A DNA stretch of 64,000 nt from Nitriliruptorales bacterium (lineage in GTDB: Bacteria; Actinomycetota; Nitriliruptoria; Euzebyales; Egibacteraceae). Below are positions 1 through 7,881 of the stretch, in pieces. Each line of letters begins with the position of its first letter. The first letter of the stretch is position 1. The position numbers were made by a program, and so were the translations under genes. The stretch lies in assembly GCA_007119035.1 (NCBI GenBank), contig SKQL01000005.1, positions 1 through 64,000 on the forward strand, written 5' to 3'. Under the pieces are notes generated by a model. It was not told where the DNA came from and searched no databases. It saw only the letters and a program-made list of their open reading frames with translations.

Positions 1-465
1 CGGCGGCCACCTTCTCCTCCAGCACCGCGCCGTTGCGCAACGCCTCGACGGTCTCGTCAGCCACCGCGCGCTCGGCCCTCGGGACCTTTCGACGCTCGAG
101 CAGCTGCGCGCCGGCCTCGAGCTCCAGAGCGAGGTCGCTCTGCCCGTCCGCGTGCTTCTTCCTCAGCCCGTCGAGCCATGTGCCGTAATGGTCGGTCCAA
201 CCCGCGACGCTGTACCGCCAGGGCCCCATCCGGTCCACATGGAAGCTGCCGTACCAGCGGTCGTTCGCGTCCAGGCGCAGCGGTGCCTCCCGCCAGCGGC
301 GATCCTCGGGCCCACGGAAGCGGATCACGGCGGCGAGGAGCTCGTGGCCCTCCCGCAGAAGGTCGGCGCCCACGATGACGTCGTCGCCGACGACGGCTTT
401 GGCGGCGTACCGACCGCACTCCACCTGGGGAGTGACATGCTGGATGGCAACGCGATTCTTCATGC
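1..465 (-). CDS. glgE: Maltosyltransferase GlgE, N-terminal part (cut by window edge)
   Basis: This is the N-terminal ~155 residues of alpha-1,4-glucan:maltose-1-phosphate maltosyltransferase, which extends glycogen-like alpha-glucan from maltose 1-phosphate in the cytosol. The start MKNRVAIQHVTPQVECGRYA, then KAVVGDDVIVGADLLREGHE and a later WYGSFHVDRMGPWRYSVAGW stretch, match the beta-sandwich N-terminal domain of GlgE; the GH13 catalytic domain lies beyond position 1. The ATG at 465-463 follows a GGGGGAG ribosome site. It lies 90 bp downstream of the XRE regulator gene on the same strand, so the two may be co-transcribed, and glgP lies just across the divergent promoter, consistent with a glucan synthesis/breakdown locus. 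Family call is secure for the part visible. Confidence 0.88.
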
Positions 466-555
466 TCCCCCGAAGGTCATATCGTGACGTGGCCCGGAAG
501 GCAGGCTACGCCGCTCGGGGAGGCTTGTCAGCGAATGGTGGCGCCCCTGCGCGCG

Positions 556-1635
556 TCACTCGTCGATTCGCTCGATGACGACGGGACCGCCGGGAGCGTT
601 GATGTCGGTCTCGCCCTCGTCCTCCCGCTCGATGGCTGTGGGACCGTCGGGGGCGTCGATGTTGGTCCCTTCCTCGTCGTCGCGTTCCGTGACCTCGGGG
701 CCGCCCGGTGCGTCGACGTCGGTGTGCCCGCTCTCATCGTCCTCCTCGATGCGGTCGATGCGGACGGGCTCGTCGGGCGCTTCGGCCCTCGAGTCGGGAG
801 CGGCCCCGGCCTCTTCTTGCCCGGACGGCTGGTCGTCCTCGTGGCCGGGAGGATCCGCGGGCTCGTCATCCTCGGACGCCTGGCCCTCGGGGTATGGCTG
901 GAGGTCGGGGGGAACGGGGCCGGACGGAGCAGCCGGGGGTGCGCTGATCTCCAGGGTCGGGAACTCGGGCTCGGTCACGTCAGCGGCGGTGAGGGGTGCC
1001 GCCTCGCTGCGGTCGGCGCCGTCGTCACCACCTTCCGGCGCGAGAGTGACGCTCGCTGCGCCGATCACGACCACGGCCGCGAGCGTCCCGCTGCTCGAGC
1101 GGAGCGCGAGCACCTTGCGGCGCGTGCTCGCATGGTGCCCGATCAGGTCGTGAAGCAGGGCGGCAACTTCCTCCACGTCGAGCTCGAGCGCCTCCGCGAG
1201 TACCGACGTGTCGTCCCTTCGCAGCGTCGCGGGGTTGGTCATCGGCTTACCGCGCAGCCGCTTGATCATGCCCAGGTAGCGCTCGAGCGCCGGTGTGGGG
1301 TCGTCGGTGTCGGGGATGGCGATGCTCTCCGCGCCCACCCGCAGCTCACCGCTCTCGAGGTCGATGATCAGCGGATCGTGATCCGCAGCGACCTCCTCCA
1401 TGGGGATACCGTACAGATCGCACAAGCGTTCGACGAGGAAGGGGTCGAGCGACCGTTCTCCGCGCTCGAATGCACGCAGGTCGTTCGAGGTCAGGCCTCT
1501 GCGCCGCGCGAGCGACCGCAGTCCCTCTCCCCGGTCACGTCGATGGCGCTGCATGAGCTTGCCGAAGCGCTGGGCGTAACGACGGCTCGACAGCATCTCC
1601 CGGGTGACGGGTGCAGCACTGGGAGACGGGGTCAT
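556..1635 (-). CDS. Membrane-anchored XRE-family regulator with acidic repeat tail
   Basis: A 359-residue protein. Residues about 24-80 form a helix-turn-helix of the Cro/C1 (XRE) type (LRSLARRRGLTSNDLRAFER). A single membrane segment follows at about 182-200. The C-terminal ~160 residues are rich in Asp, Glu, Pro and Gly and end in four imperfect ~19-residue repeats built on GP..IER.DE..TDI.AP. The likely topology is DNA-binding domain inside, tail outside. The start at 1635 is chosen because GAGGAGG precedes it; an upstream in-frame start at 1668 lacks this. It sits between glgE (same strand) and divergent glgP, which suggests control of glucan metabolism, but this is inference from position. 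Its promoter carries a tandem repeat that may be its own operator. Confidence 0.75.
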   Translation of the reverse strand: MTPSPSAAPVTREMLSSRRYAQRFGKLMQRHRRDRGEGLRSLARRRGLTSNDLRAFERGERSLDPFLVERLCDLYGIPMEEVAADHDPLIIDLESGELRVGAESIAIPDTDDPTPALERYLGMIKRLRGKPMTNPATLRRDDTSVLAEALELDVEEVAALLHDLIGHHASTRRKVLALRSSSGTLAAVVVIGAASVTLAPEGGDDGADRSEAAPLTAADVTEPEFPTLEISAPPAAPSGPVPPDLQPYPEGQASEDDEPADPPGHEDDQPSGQEEAGAAPDSRAEAPDEPVRIDRIEEDDESGHTDVDAPGGPEVTERDDEEGTNIDAPDGPTAIEREDEGETDINAPGGPVVIERIDE

Positions 1636-1681
1636 CTGCCCCTCCTCAGGGGAGGCAACGGGGAGCACAAAGAACTAGTCC

Positions 1682-1710
1682 ACTGTACGGAGTCTACTAC
1701 TCGCTGTAAA
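1682..1710 (-). promoter_or_regulatory. Promoter of the XRE regulator gene
   Basis: On the minus strand TTTACA (1710-1705) and TACAGT (1687-1682) are separated by exactly 17 bp, a good sigma-70-type promoter. It would start transcription near 1675, about 40 nt before the ATG at 1635. The -35 hexamer lies inside the proximal copy of the 15-bp tandem repeat. Confidence 0.55.
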
Positions 1711-1727
1711 TGTACTCGCTGTAAATG
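1698..1727. repeat. 15-bp perfect tandem repeat, possible operator
   Basis: TACTCGCTGTAAATG occurs twice back to back (1698-1712 and 1713-1727) in the 243-bp region between the XRE gene and glgP. It is AT-richer than its surroundings, and one copy covers the -35 element of the XRE promoter. A protein bound here could block that promoter and influence glgP. The repeat is directly visible; its role as operator is inference. Confidence 0.6.
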
Positions 1728-1878
1728 TCGCTCGTTGCTGACGCGCGATCGGAGCTTGGCGGGATTACTACGCTGCCGACTGCGGAATCGCTGATTGCGG
1801 CAAGCTGGCGAGAGTAGGGGAGCAGCTAGCATCCCGAAGGCATCTCTCCCCTATGAGGCCTCATCGGAAGGCAACACC

Positions 1879-4431
1879 GTGATCAACGCGCTCCGGACCT
1901 TCAGGGTCCGCCCCAGCCTGCCACCCGAGCTCGCCGCATTGAGCGAGTTGAGCCAGAACCTGCGCTGGGCCTGGGACCCTCCCACGAGGGCGCTGTTCCG
2001 CTGGGCAGACCCGGATCTGTGGGAGGCGACCGGGAAGAACCCGGTGGCGTTGCTCGGTCGGCTGTCCGCCGACCGCACCCGCACGCTCGTGCAGGACGGG
2101 GCGTTTCGCACCGAGCTCGGACGGGTCCGCGCGGATCTCGAGCAGTACCTGACCGCGGATCGCTGGGCCCAGGCTCAAGGCGAGGGAGCCCCCTCGGTCG
2201 CCTACTTCTCGCCGGAGTTCGTGTTCTCCCACGTGATGCAGACGTATTCAGGTGGGCTCGGCGTGCTCGCCGGCGACCACCTGAAGGCATCGAGCGACCT
2301 CGGCATGGACATGGTCGGCGTAGGTCTGCTCTACCGGCACGGCTACTTCCGTCAATTCCTCGACAGCGACGGTTGGCAACGCGAGGAGTATCCGGATCTG
2401 AACCCGCATCGGCTGCCGCTCAGTCGCATCGAGCGGGACGGGCAGCCGGTGACCGTCCGGGTTCTCCTCGGCGAGCGTGGTCTCGACTGCCAGATCTGGC
2501 GCGCGCAGGTCGGGCGGGTGCCGCTGCTGCTGCTGGACACCGACGTGCCGACCAACGACGCGAGCGACCGCAACGTCACCGACAAGTTGTACGGGGGCGA
2601 CAACGAGCACCGCCTGCGCCAGGAGATCGTCCTCGGCATCGGCGGCGTCCGGGCGCTCCGGCTCGCGATCGACCTCGGCGAGATCGATGTCCGGCCCGCG
2701 GTCTTCCACTCGAACGAGGGCCACGCGGGCTTCCTGCAGTTCGAGCGCATCCGGGAGCACAGGACCGACGGGCTCGACTTCGAGCAGGCCATCGAGGCGG
2801 CGCGTGCGTCGGTGCTGTTCACCACGCACACCCCCGTGCCCGCGGGCATCGACAAGTTCCCGCGGGAGTTGATGGACCGCTACTTCACCGAGTTCGCGGG
2901 CCAGTGCGGTGTGAGCATGGATCGCCTCATGGCCATCGGCCAGGTCGAGCCCTACGAGAGCCCCGAGTTCAACATGGCGGTGATGGGACTGCGGCTCTCC
3001 GCGGCGGCGAACGGCGTCTCCCAGTTGCACGGCAGGGTGGCCCGGGCGATGTTCGCGAGCCTCTGGCCCGACCTCGTCCCGGAGGAGGTCCCCATCACCT
3101 CGGTGACCAACGGCGTTCACGCGCCGACATGGATCGGGCCGGAGATGACCGCGGTCTACGACCGCCATCTCGCCCCGGATTGGGCGCACAACACGGAGGC
3201 GTGGAGCCGGGTCAGCGAGATCTCCGACAACGAGCTCTGGCGTGCCAGGGGCCGTGCCAGGGAGCGGCTCGTCGGGAACGTGAGGCGCCGGGCCCGCGCA
3301 CAGCACCAGCGCAGGGGCGAGCCCTCGGGCCAGCTCGCCTGGACCGAGGAGATCTTCGATCCGGAGGCGCTCACGATCGGGTTCGCGCGACGTTTCGCGG
3401 AGTACAAGCGGGGCACCATGCTGCTGTCCCAACCCGAGCGGCTGCGGGCCCTGCTCACCGCCCCGGACCGCCCGCTGCAGCTGCTCTTCGCGGGCAAGGC
3501 CCACCCCCGTGACGAGGGCGGCAAGGATCTCATCCGTCAGCTCGTGCATTACAGCGCCGACCCCGCCCTTCGGACCCGTGTCGTATTCCTCGAGGACTAC
3601 GACATGGATATCGCGCGATTGATGTACCAGGGGGTCGACGTCTGGCTCAACAACCCCCGGCGTCCGCACGAGGCGTGCGGCACGAGCGGTCAGAAGGCAG
3701 CTCTCAATGGCGCATTGCACTGCTCCACGCTGGATGGCTGGTGGGACGAGATGTTCGACGGCTCGAACGGCTTCGCGATCGGCTCGCCCACGGAGTTCGA
3801 CGACATCTCCCAGCAGGACGCCGCCGACGCGCAGTCGCTGTTCGACCTGCTCGAGCGCGTCCTCATCCCGAGCTTCTACGACCGGGTCGAGGGGCCCATG
3901 CCCAGGCGTTGGCTTGCCATGGTTCGCCGCTCCATGGCGACACTGGGGGCTCCGGTGCTGGCCTCGCGGATGGTGCAGGAGTACTCCACTGAACTGTACG
4001 CGCCGCTGGCAGGCCGCTCCCGCAGGCTGCTGGACAACGACCATGAGGCAGCGAAGGAGCTAGCCGCATGGCGTGCACGGGTGACAGCTGCGTGGGGCAG
4101 TGTCCACGTCTCCGAGGTCGAGGCCGAGGACAGCGTGGGAGGGATCGGCGAGGAGCGCGATGTCCGGGTCATGGTCGACACGGGTGAGCTCGACGCGGAC
4201 GACCTCCGTGTGGAGCTGCTCCACGGCCCCGTCGACGCCGATGGCGCGCTGACCGGCTTCGCCGTGGAGACGCTGGCTACCGACGCTTCCCAGCCCGACG
4301 GCAGGGTGCGGTACGAAGGGACCCTACGGGCCGACATCGCAGGCGAGTACGGGTTTGCGGTCCGCGTGCTCCCATCGCACCGCGACCTGCTGTCACCGCA
4401 CGAGCTCGGCCTCGCGGCATGGGCGTCGTGA
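1879..4431 (+). CDS. glgP: Alpha-glucan (maltodextrin/glycogen) phosphorylase
   Basis: An 850-residue GT35 phosphorylase, which releases glucose 1-phosphate from alpha-1,4-glucan using pyridoxal phosphate. The PLP lysine motif is present (HEACGTSGQKAALNG, Lys about 606), as are SPEF near the N-terminus, GLGVLAGDHLK and FTTHTPVPAG. The length fits the short actinobacterial branch that lacks the animal-type N-terminal regulatory segment. The GTG at 1879 is chosen because GGAAGG ends 7 bp upstream and the protein then begins directly with the conserved region; an earlier ATG at 1795 would add 28 residues of unlikely sequence. It overlaps the next gene by 13 bp, so the pair should be co-transcribed. 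glgE across the divergent promoter uses the same polymer. Confidence 0.9.
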   Translation: MINALRTFRVRPSLPPELAALSELSQNLRWAWDPPTRALFRWADPDLWEATGKNPVALLGRLSADRTRTLVQDGAFRTELGRVRADLEQYLTADRWAQAQGEGAPSVAYFSPEFVFSHVMQTYSGGLGVLAGDHLKASSDLGMDMVGVGLLYRHGYFRQFLDSDGWQREEYPDLNPHRLPLSRIERDGQPVTVRVLLGERGLDCQIWRAQVGRVPLLLLDTDVPTNDASDRNVTDKLYGGDNEHRLRQEIVLGIGGVRALRLAIDLGEIDVRPAVFHSNEGHAGFLQFERIREHRTDGLDFEQAIEAARASVLFTTHTPVPAGIDKFPRELMDRYFTEFAGQCGVSMDRLMAIGQVEPYESPEFNMAVMGLRLSAAANGVSQLHGRVARAMFASLWPDLVPEEVPITSVTNGVHAPTWIGPEMTAVYDRHLAPDWAHNTEAWSRVSEISDNELWRARGRARERLVGNVRRRARAQHQRRGEPSGQLAWTEEIFDPEALTIGFARRFAEYKRGTMLLSQPERLRALLTAPDRPLQLLFAGKAHPRDEGGKDLIRQLVHYSADPALRTRVVFLEDYDMDIARLMYQGVDVWLNNPRRPHEACGTSGQKAALNGALHCSTLDGWWDEMFDGSNGFAIGSPTEFDDISQQDAADAQSLFDLLERVLIPSFYDRVEGPMPRRWLAMVRRSMATLGAPVLASRMVQEYSTELYAPLAGRSRRLLDNDHEAAKELAAWRARVTAAWGSVHVSEVEAEDSVGGIGEERDVRVMVDTGELDADDLRVELLHGPVDADGALTGFAVETLATDASQPDGRVRYEGTLRADIAGEYGFAVRVLPSHRDLLSPHELGLAAWAS

Positions 4432-6011
4432 CCGCGGAGATCCAGGGGGCGGTCGGCTACGAGGTCTACCTCCGGTCGTTCGCCGATGCGACGGGGGACG
4501 GGGTGGGTGATCTGCACGGCCTGCGTGAGCGCCTCGGGCACCTCGCGTGGCTCGGCGTCGACATTGTCTGGATCACGCCCTGCCATCCCTCCCCGTTGGC
4601 CGACCACGGATACGACGTCGCGGACTACCTGGATGTCTCCGGGGAGTACGGAGGCATCGAAGCGCTCGACAGGGTCTTCGAGGCCGCGCACGAGCTCGGC
4701 ATGCGGGTCCTGCTCGACCTCGTGCCCAATCACACCTCCAACCGACATCCCTGGTTCGAAGCGTCGCGGGCCGACCGGGACAGCCCGTACCGGGACTACT
4801 ACATATGGCGCGACCCCGCCCCGGGCGGTGGCCCGCCGAACAACTGGGTGAGCCACTTCGGCGGCCCCGCGTGGACGTACGACGAGCACAGCGGCCAGTA
4901 CTACTGTCACCTCTTCCTCCCCGAGCAACCGGATCTCAACTGGGCGAACGAGGCGGTGTCCGCCGAGTTCGAGGCGATCATCGAGTTCTGGCTCGGCCGG
5001 GGCGCGGACGGCTTCCGCATCGACGTCGCCCATGCTCTCGCCAAGCACCCCGAGCTCCCCGATCTCCCACCTGCGGCGGTGCGGGGAGAGGCCGACCCCG
5101 ACGACCTCATGACGGTGTTCGACCGCTTGGAGCATGTCTACGACTCGAATCGCCCCGAGGTGCTCGAGATCTACCGGCGATGGCGAGAGGTCGCCGACGC
5201 CCACAACGGCCTGATCCTCGGTGAGGTGTACCTGCTCGAGAGCGACGCCCTCGCTCCCTACGTCGCCGCCCGCGACGGCTTGCATCTCACGTTCTGGTTC
5301 GCTCCGCTGCACCTTCGGGCCGATGACGCGGACGGGTTGCGCCGCGCCCTCGCCGAGGGCTGCTCGATGGCGCCCGGCTCAGTTGCGTGGATCACCTCGA
5401 GTCACGACAGCTCCCGGGCGGCGACACGGTTCGGAGGTGGACCGTTGGGACGCGCCCGCGCGCTCGCGGTCGCTGCCCTGCAGTTCGGCCTGCCGGGTGT
5501 CGCCTTCCTCTACCAGGGCGAGGAGCTCGGCCTCGAGGACGTGGAGGTCCCACCCGACCGGGCGCAGGACCCCACCGCCACGCGCGCTGGTGCGCCGCAT
5601 CGTAGTCGTGACGTCGCGCGCACCCCGATGCCGTGGGAACCGGGCGGAGGCCTGGGCTTCACGAGCAGCGAGCGGCCATGGCTGCCGCTGGGGGACCGCG
5701 ACAGCGCGGATACGGTGGCGGTCCAGCGCGACGATCCAGACGCCCTCCTGCACCGTTACCGGGAGTTGACCGGTGTGCGGCACACCCACCTCATGGATAG
5801 CGAGGTCCCCGTCGAGTGGTTGACCAACGAAGGTCCTGTGATCGCCTACCGGCGCGCCAAACTGGTCGTGGCGGCCAATATCGGGGCGGAGGCGCTCAGC
5901 TGGCAGCCGCCCGGCAGCGCGCGTCCCCTATGGCGGTCATCTCCACGGCCACCAGCGCCCGAGGGCACACTCGCGCCGGGGGAGGCGGTGTGGTTGGAGC
6001 TCCACAACTGA
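4419..6011 (+). CDS. GH13 alpha-glucosidase
   Basis: A 530-residue alpha-amylase-family protein of the alpha-glucosidase/oligo-1,6-glucosidase type, which hydrolyses terminal alpha-glucosidic bonds of short oligosaccharides. Conserved regions in order: DHGYDVADY, VLLDLVPNHTS, GFRIDVAHAL (nucleophile Asp), ILGEVYL (acid/base Glu) and WITSSHDSSR (third Asp). In the last motif the Asn that usually precedes HD is Ser. There is no signal peptide, so it should act in the cytosol on maltodextrins left by the phosphorylase. The ATG at 4419 lies inside the end of glgP; GTG at 4428 is an alternative start. No ribosome site is evident, so translation may be coupled. The exact substrate (maltose, isomaltose, sucrose, trehalose) cannot be read from the sequence. 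Confidence 0.8.
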   Translation: MGVVTAEIQGAVGYEVYLRSFADATGDGVGDLHGLRERLGHLAWLGVDIVWITPCHPSPLADHGYDVADYLDVSGEYGGIEALDRVFEAAHELGMRVLLDLVPNHTSNRHPWFEASRADRDSPYRDYYIWRDPAPGGGPPNNWVSHFGGPAWTYDEHSGQYYCHLFLPEQPDLNWANEAVSAEFEAIIEFWLGRGADGFRIDVAHALAKHPELPDLPPAAVRGEADPDDLMTVFDRLEHVYDSNRPEVLEIYRRWREVADAHNGLILGEVYLLESDALAPYVAARDGLHLTFWFAPLHLRADDADGLRRALAEGCSMAPGSVAWITSSHDSSRAATRFGGGPLGRARALAVAALQFGLPGVAFLYQGEELGLEDVEVPPDRAQDPTATRAGAPHRSRDVARTPMPWEPGGGLGFTSSERPWLPLGDRDSADTVAVQRDDPDALLHRYRELTGVRHTHLMDSEVPVEWLTNEGPVIAYRRAKLVVAANIGAEALSWQPPGSARPLWRSSPRPPAPEGTLAPGEAVWLELHN

Positions 6012-6095
6012 CAAGCTAGGCAGGAGGGAAGGGGCCTCGCCCCTGAACACCCGCCAGCGGACCTCGCTGCAGGATCTGAGGAAAGGTAGCCGAGC

Positions 6096-7472
6096 ATGCC
6101 AGACGGCCCGTACCAGCTGCTGCCCGACGAGCCCGTCGCCAGCCTTGCGGACTACGAGGCGATGGGAGGGGGCACGGGTCTTGCCAAGGCCCTCGAGGCC
6201 GACCCCGACGACGTCATCGCGGAGGTGCGCCGATCGGGCCTGCGCGGCCGGGGGGGCGCGGGCTTCCCCACCGGGGTCAAGTGGCGGGGAGTTGCCGACG
6301 CGGCGTCGGAGGACGGCGTGGCCTACATCGCGTGCAACGCCGCGGAGGGTGAGCCCGGCACGTGGAAGGACCGCCCCCTCATGGCCCGCAATCCCTATCA
6401 GCTCCTCGAGGGGATGCTGGTCGGCCTTCACACCATCCGAGCGCGCAGGGGCTATATCGCGACCAAGCGGCGCTTCGAGCACGAGCTCGCGCGCCTGACC
6501 GATGCGCGCGACGAGATGGTCGCCGCCGGATGGTCGCGGGCCGACGAGCTCGAGATCGTGCCCGGGCCCGACGAGTACCTCTTCGGGGAGGAGAAGGCAT
6601 TGCTCGAGGTCATCGAGGGACGCCTGCCCCTGCCGCGCCTCGTTCCGCCGTTCCAGGTCGGGCTGTGGGCGACCACGACCGAGCCGAACCCGACGGTCGT
6701 CAACAATGTCGAGACGCTCTCGCACCTCACGTGGATACTCGCCTACGGTGCCGACTCCTTCCGGCGCAACGGCACCACCGAGAGCCCGGGGACGATGCTG
6801 TTCACCGTCTCGGGGGACGTGCCGAGCGGTGGGGTATTCGAGTTGCCGATGGGCACCTCCCTCAGAACGCTCATCTGCGACGTGGCGGGCGCACGCGCGG
6901 AGGACGTCAAGGCGATCTGGTCGGGCGTCTCGAACGTGGTCATAACCCCCGACCTGCTCGATCTGCCCATGGACTTCGACTCCTTCGCAGAGGCGGGTCT
7001 CGGCCTGGGCAGCGGCGGCTTCGTGGTGTACGACCAGAGCAGGGACATGGTCCAGGTGACCTATCAGCTGTCGCGCTTCCTGGCCGTCGAGTCGTGTGGG
7101 CAGTGCAACGCGTGCAAGCTCGGCAACCTGTTCATGGCCGAGCAGTTCGACAAGCTCGTCCGGGGCGAGGGGACACGAGAGGACATACGAGCCATCAGCC
7201 GCCGCACCCTCGATGTGACCGATCAGAACCGCTGCTACCTCCCCGTCGGGGCCGCCCTCGTCGTGCGCAGCGCGCTCGAGACCTTCCCCGAGGAGTTCGA
7301 GGCCCGGATCGGGAGCCCCACGCCGGAGGAGGTCAAGGTGCCTGTTCCGAAGATCGTCGACGTCGACGAGGACAAGGGGGAGGTCCTCTTCGACACCGAG
7401 TACCACCGCAAGCAGCCGGACTGGTCCTACATCCCGCCCGGCTCGCCGGAATCCACGTCCTGGCCATCATGA
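6096..7472 (+). CDS. Stand-alone NuoF-like FMN/Fe-S NADH-oxidising subunit
   Basis: A 458-residue homologue of the NADH-binding 51-kDa subunit of complex I and of related hydrogenase/formate dehydrogenase subunits. It keeps the glycine-rich NADH/FMN motif GLRGRGGAGFPTGVKW, CNAAEGEPGTWKDRP, and the Fe4S4 cysteines ESCGQCNAC plus a fourth Cys about 40 residues on. The usual GAGAYICGEETALIES stretch is changed to GPDEYLFGEEKALLEV. No nuoE, nuoG or other complex subunit is nearby, so it is probably a paralogue serving a different electron acceptor rather than part of a nuo operon. AGGAAAGG lies upstream of the ATG. The stop overlaps the start of the next gene (ATGA). The physiological partner is unknown. 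Confidence 0.78.
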   Translation: MPDGPYQLLPDEPVASLADYEAMGGGTGLAKALEADPDDVIAEVRRSGLRGRGGAGFPTGVKWRGVADAASEDGVAYIACNAAEGEPGTWKDRPLMARNPYQLLEGMLVGLHTIRARRGYIATKRRFEHELARLTDARDEMVAAGWSRADELEIVPGPDEYLFGEEKALLEVIEGRLPLPRLVPPFQVGLWATTTEPNPTVVNNVETLSHLTWILAYGADSFRRNGTTESPGTMLFTVSGDVPSGGVFELPMGTSLRTLICDVAGARAEDVKAIWSGVSNVVITPDLLDLPMDFDSFAEAGLGLGSGGFVVYDQSRDMVQVTYQLSRFLAVESCGQCNACKLGNLFMAEQFDKLVRGEGTREDIRAISRRTLDVTDQNRCYLPVGAALVVRSALETFPEEFEARIGSPTPEEVKVPVPKIVDVDEDKGEVLFDTEYHRKQPDWSYIPPGSPESTSWPS

Positions 7473-7876
7473 GCGAGGAGCCCGCGGTCACCGCCGCTCT
7501 CGTCAGCCCTGCCGTGCTCGTCGCCGTGGTGCTGCTGTTCGTGCATGCAGCCGCCTCCGCGCTCCTAACCGTTGTCGTCACGACCGCCGCGGCCGGGTCG
7601 GGCCCTCCCGGCGAGGTGAGGGGCGTCGTGGTCTGGGTTCTCGCGGTCGCGATCGCCGCGGGCGCTGTTCGACCGATCCTGCGGCGTGTGCAGCGGCCGA
7701 CCGTGGTCGGCGTCTTCGCGGGCCTACTCGCCGCGGGCGGCTACGCTGCCCTCGTGGCCGGGCTGTCCGCGCCGGGGGCGCAGACCCCTGCGATGATCCT
7801 GCGGATGGTCTCGATGGTGCTGGCGGGCGCGCTCGTGGGGGTGCTCGCGCGCGGGCGGGGCGCACCCACGGCCTGA
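7469..7876 (+). CDS. Small hydrophobic membrane protein
   Basis: A 135-residue protein with about four hydrophobic segments (near residues 13-40, 50-66, 75-95 and 105-125) separated by short Arg-rich loops. I do not recognise a family. Its ATG overlaps the stop of the NuoF-like gene by 4 bp, so the two are almost certainly co-transcribed and translationally coupled; it might anchor or serve the flavoprotein at the membrane, which is inference only. It ends 5 bp before the convergent HD phosphodiesterase gene. Confidence 0.65.
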   Translation: MSEEPAVTAALVSPAVLVAVVLLFVHAAASALLTVVVTTAAAGSGPPGEVRGVVVWVLAVAIAAGAVRPILRRVQRPTVVGVFAGLLAAGGYAALVAGLSAPGAQTPAMILRMVSMVLAGALVGVLARGRGAPTA

Positions 7877-7881
7877 GCGGG

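Noticed and set aside
2248-4044. 598-codon open frame on the minus strand opposite glgP
   Set aside because: It is a shadow of glgP: high GC makes long antisense frames, the translation has no recognisable domain, and glgP carries all its family motifs.
6042-6056. GGGGC-CTC-GCCCC hairpin between the GH13 and NuoF-like genes
   Set aside because: A 5-bp stem without T tract is expected by chance at this GC content.
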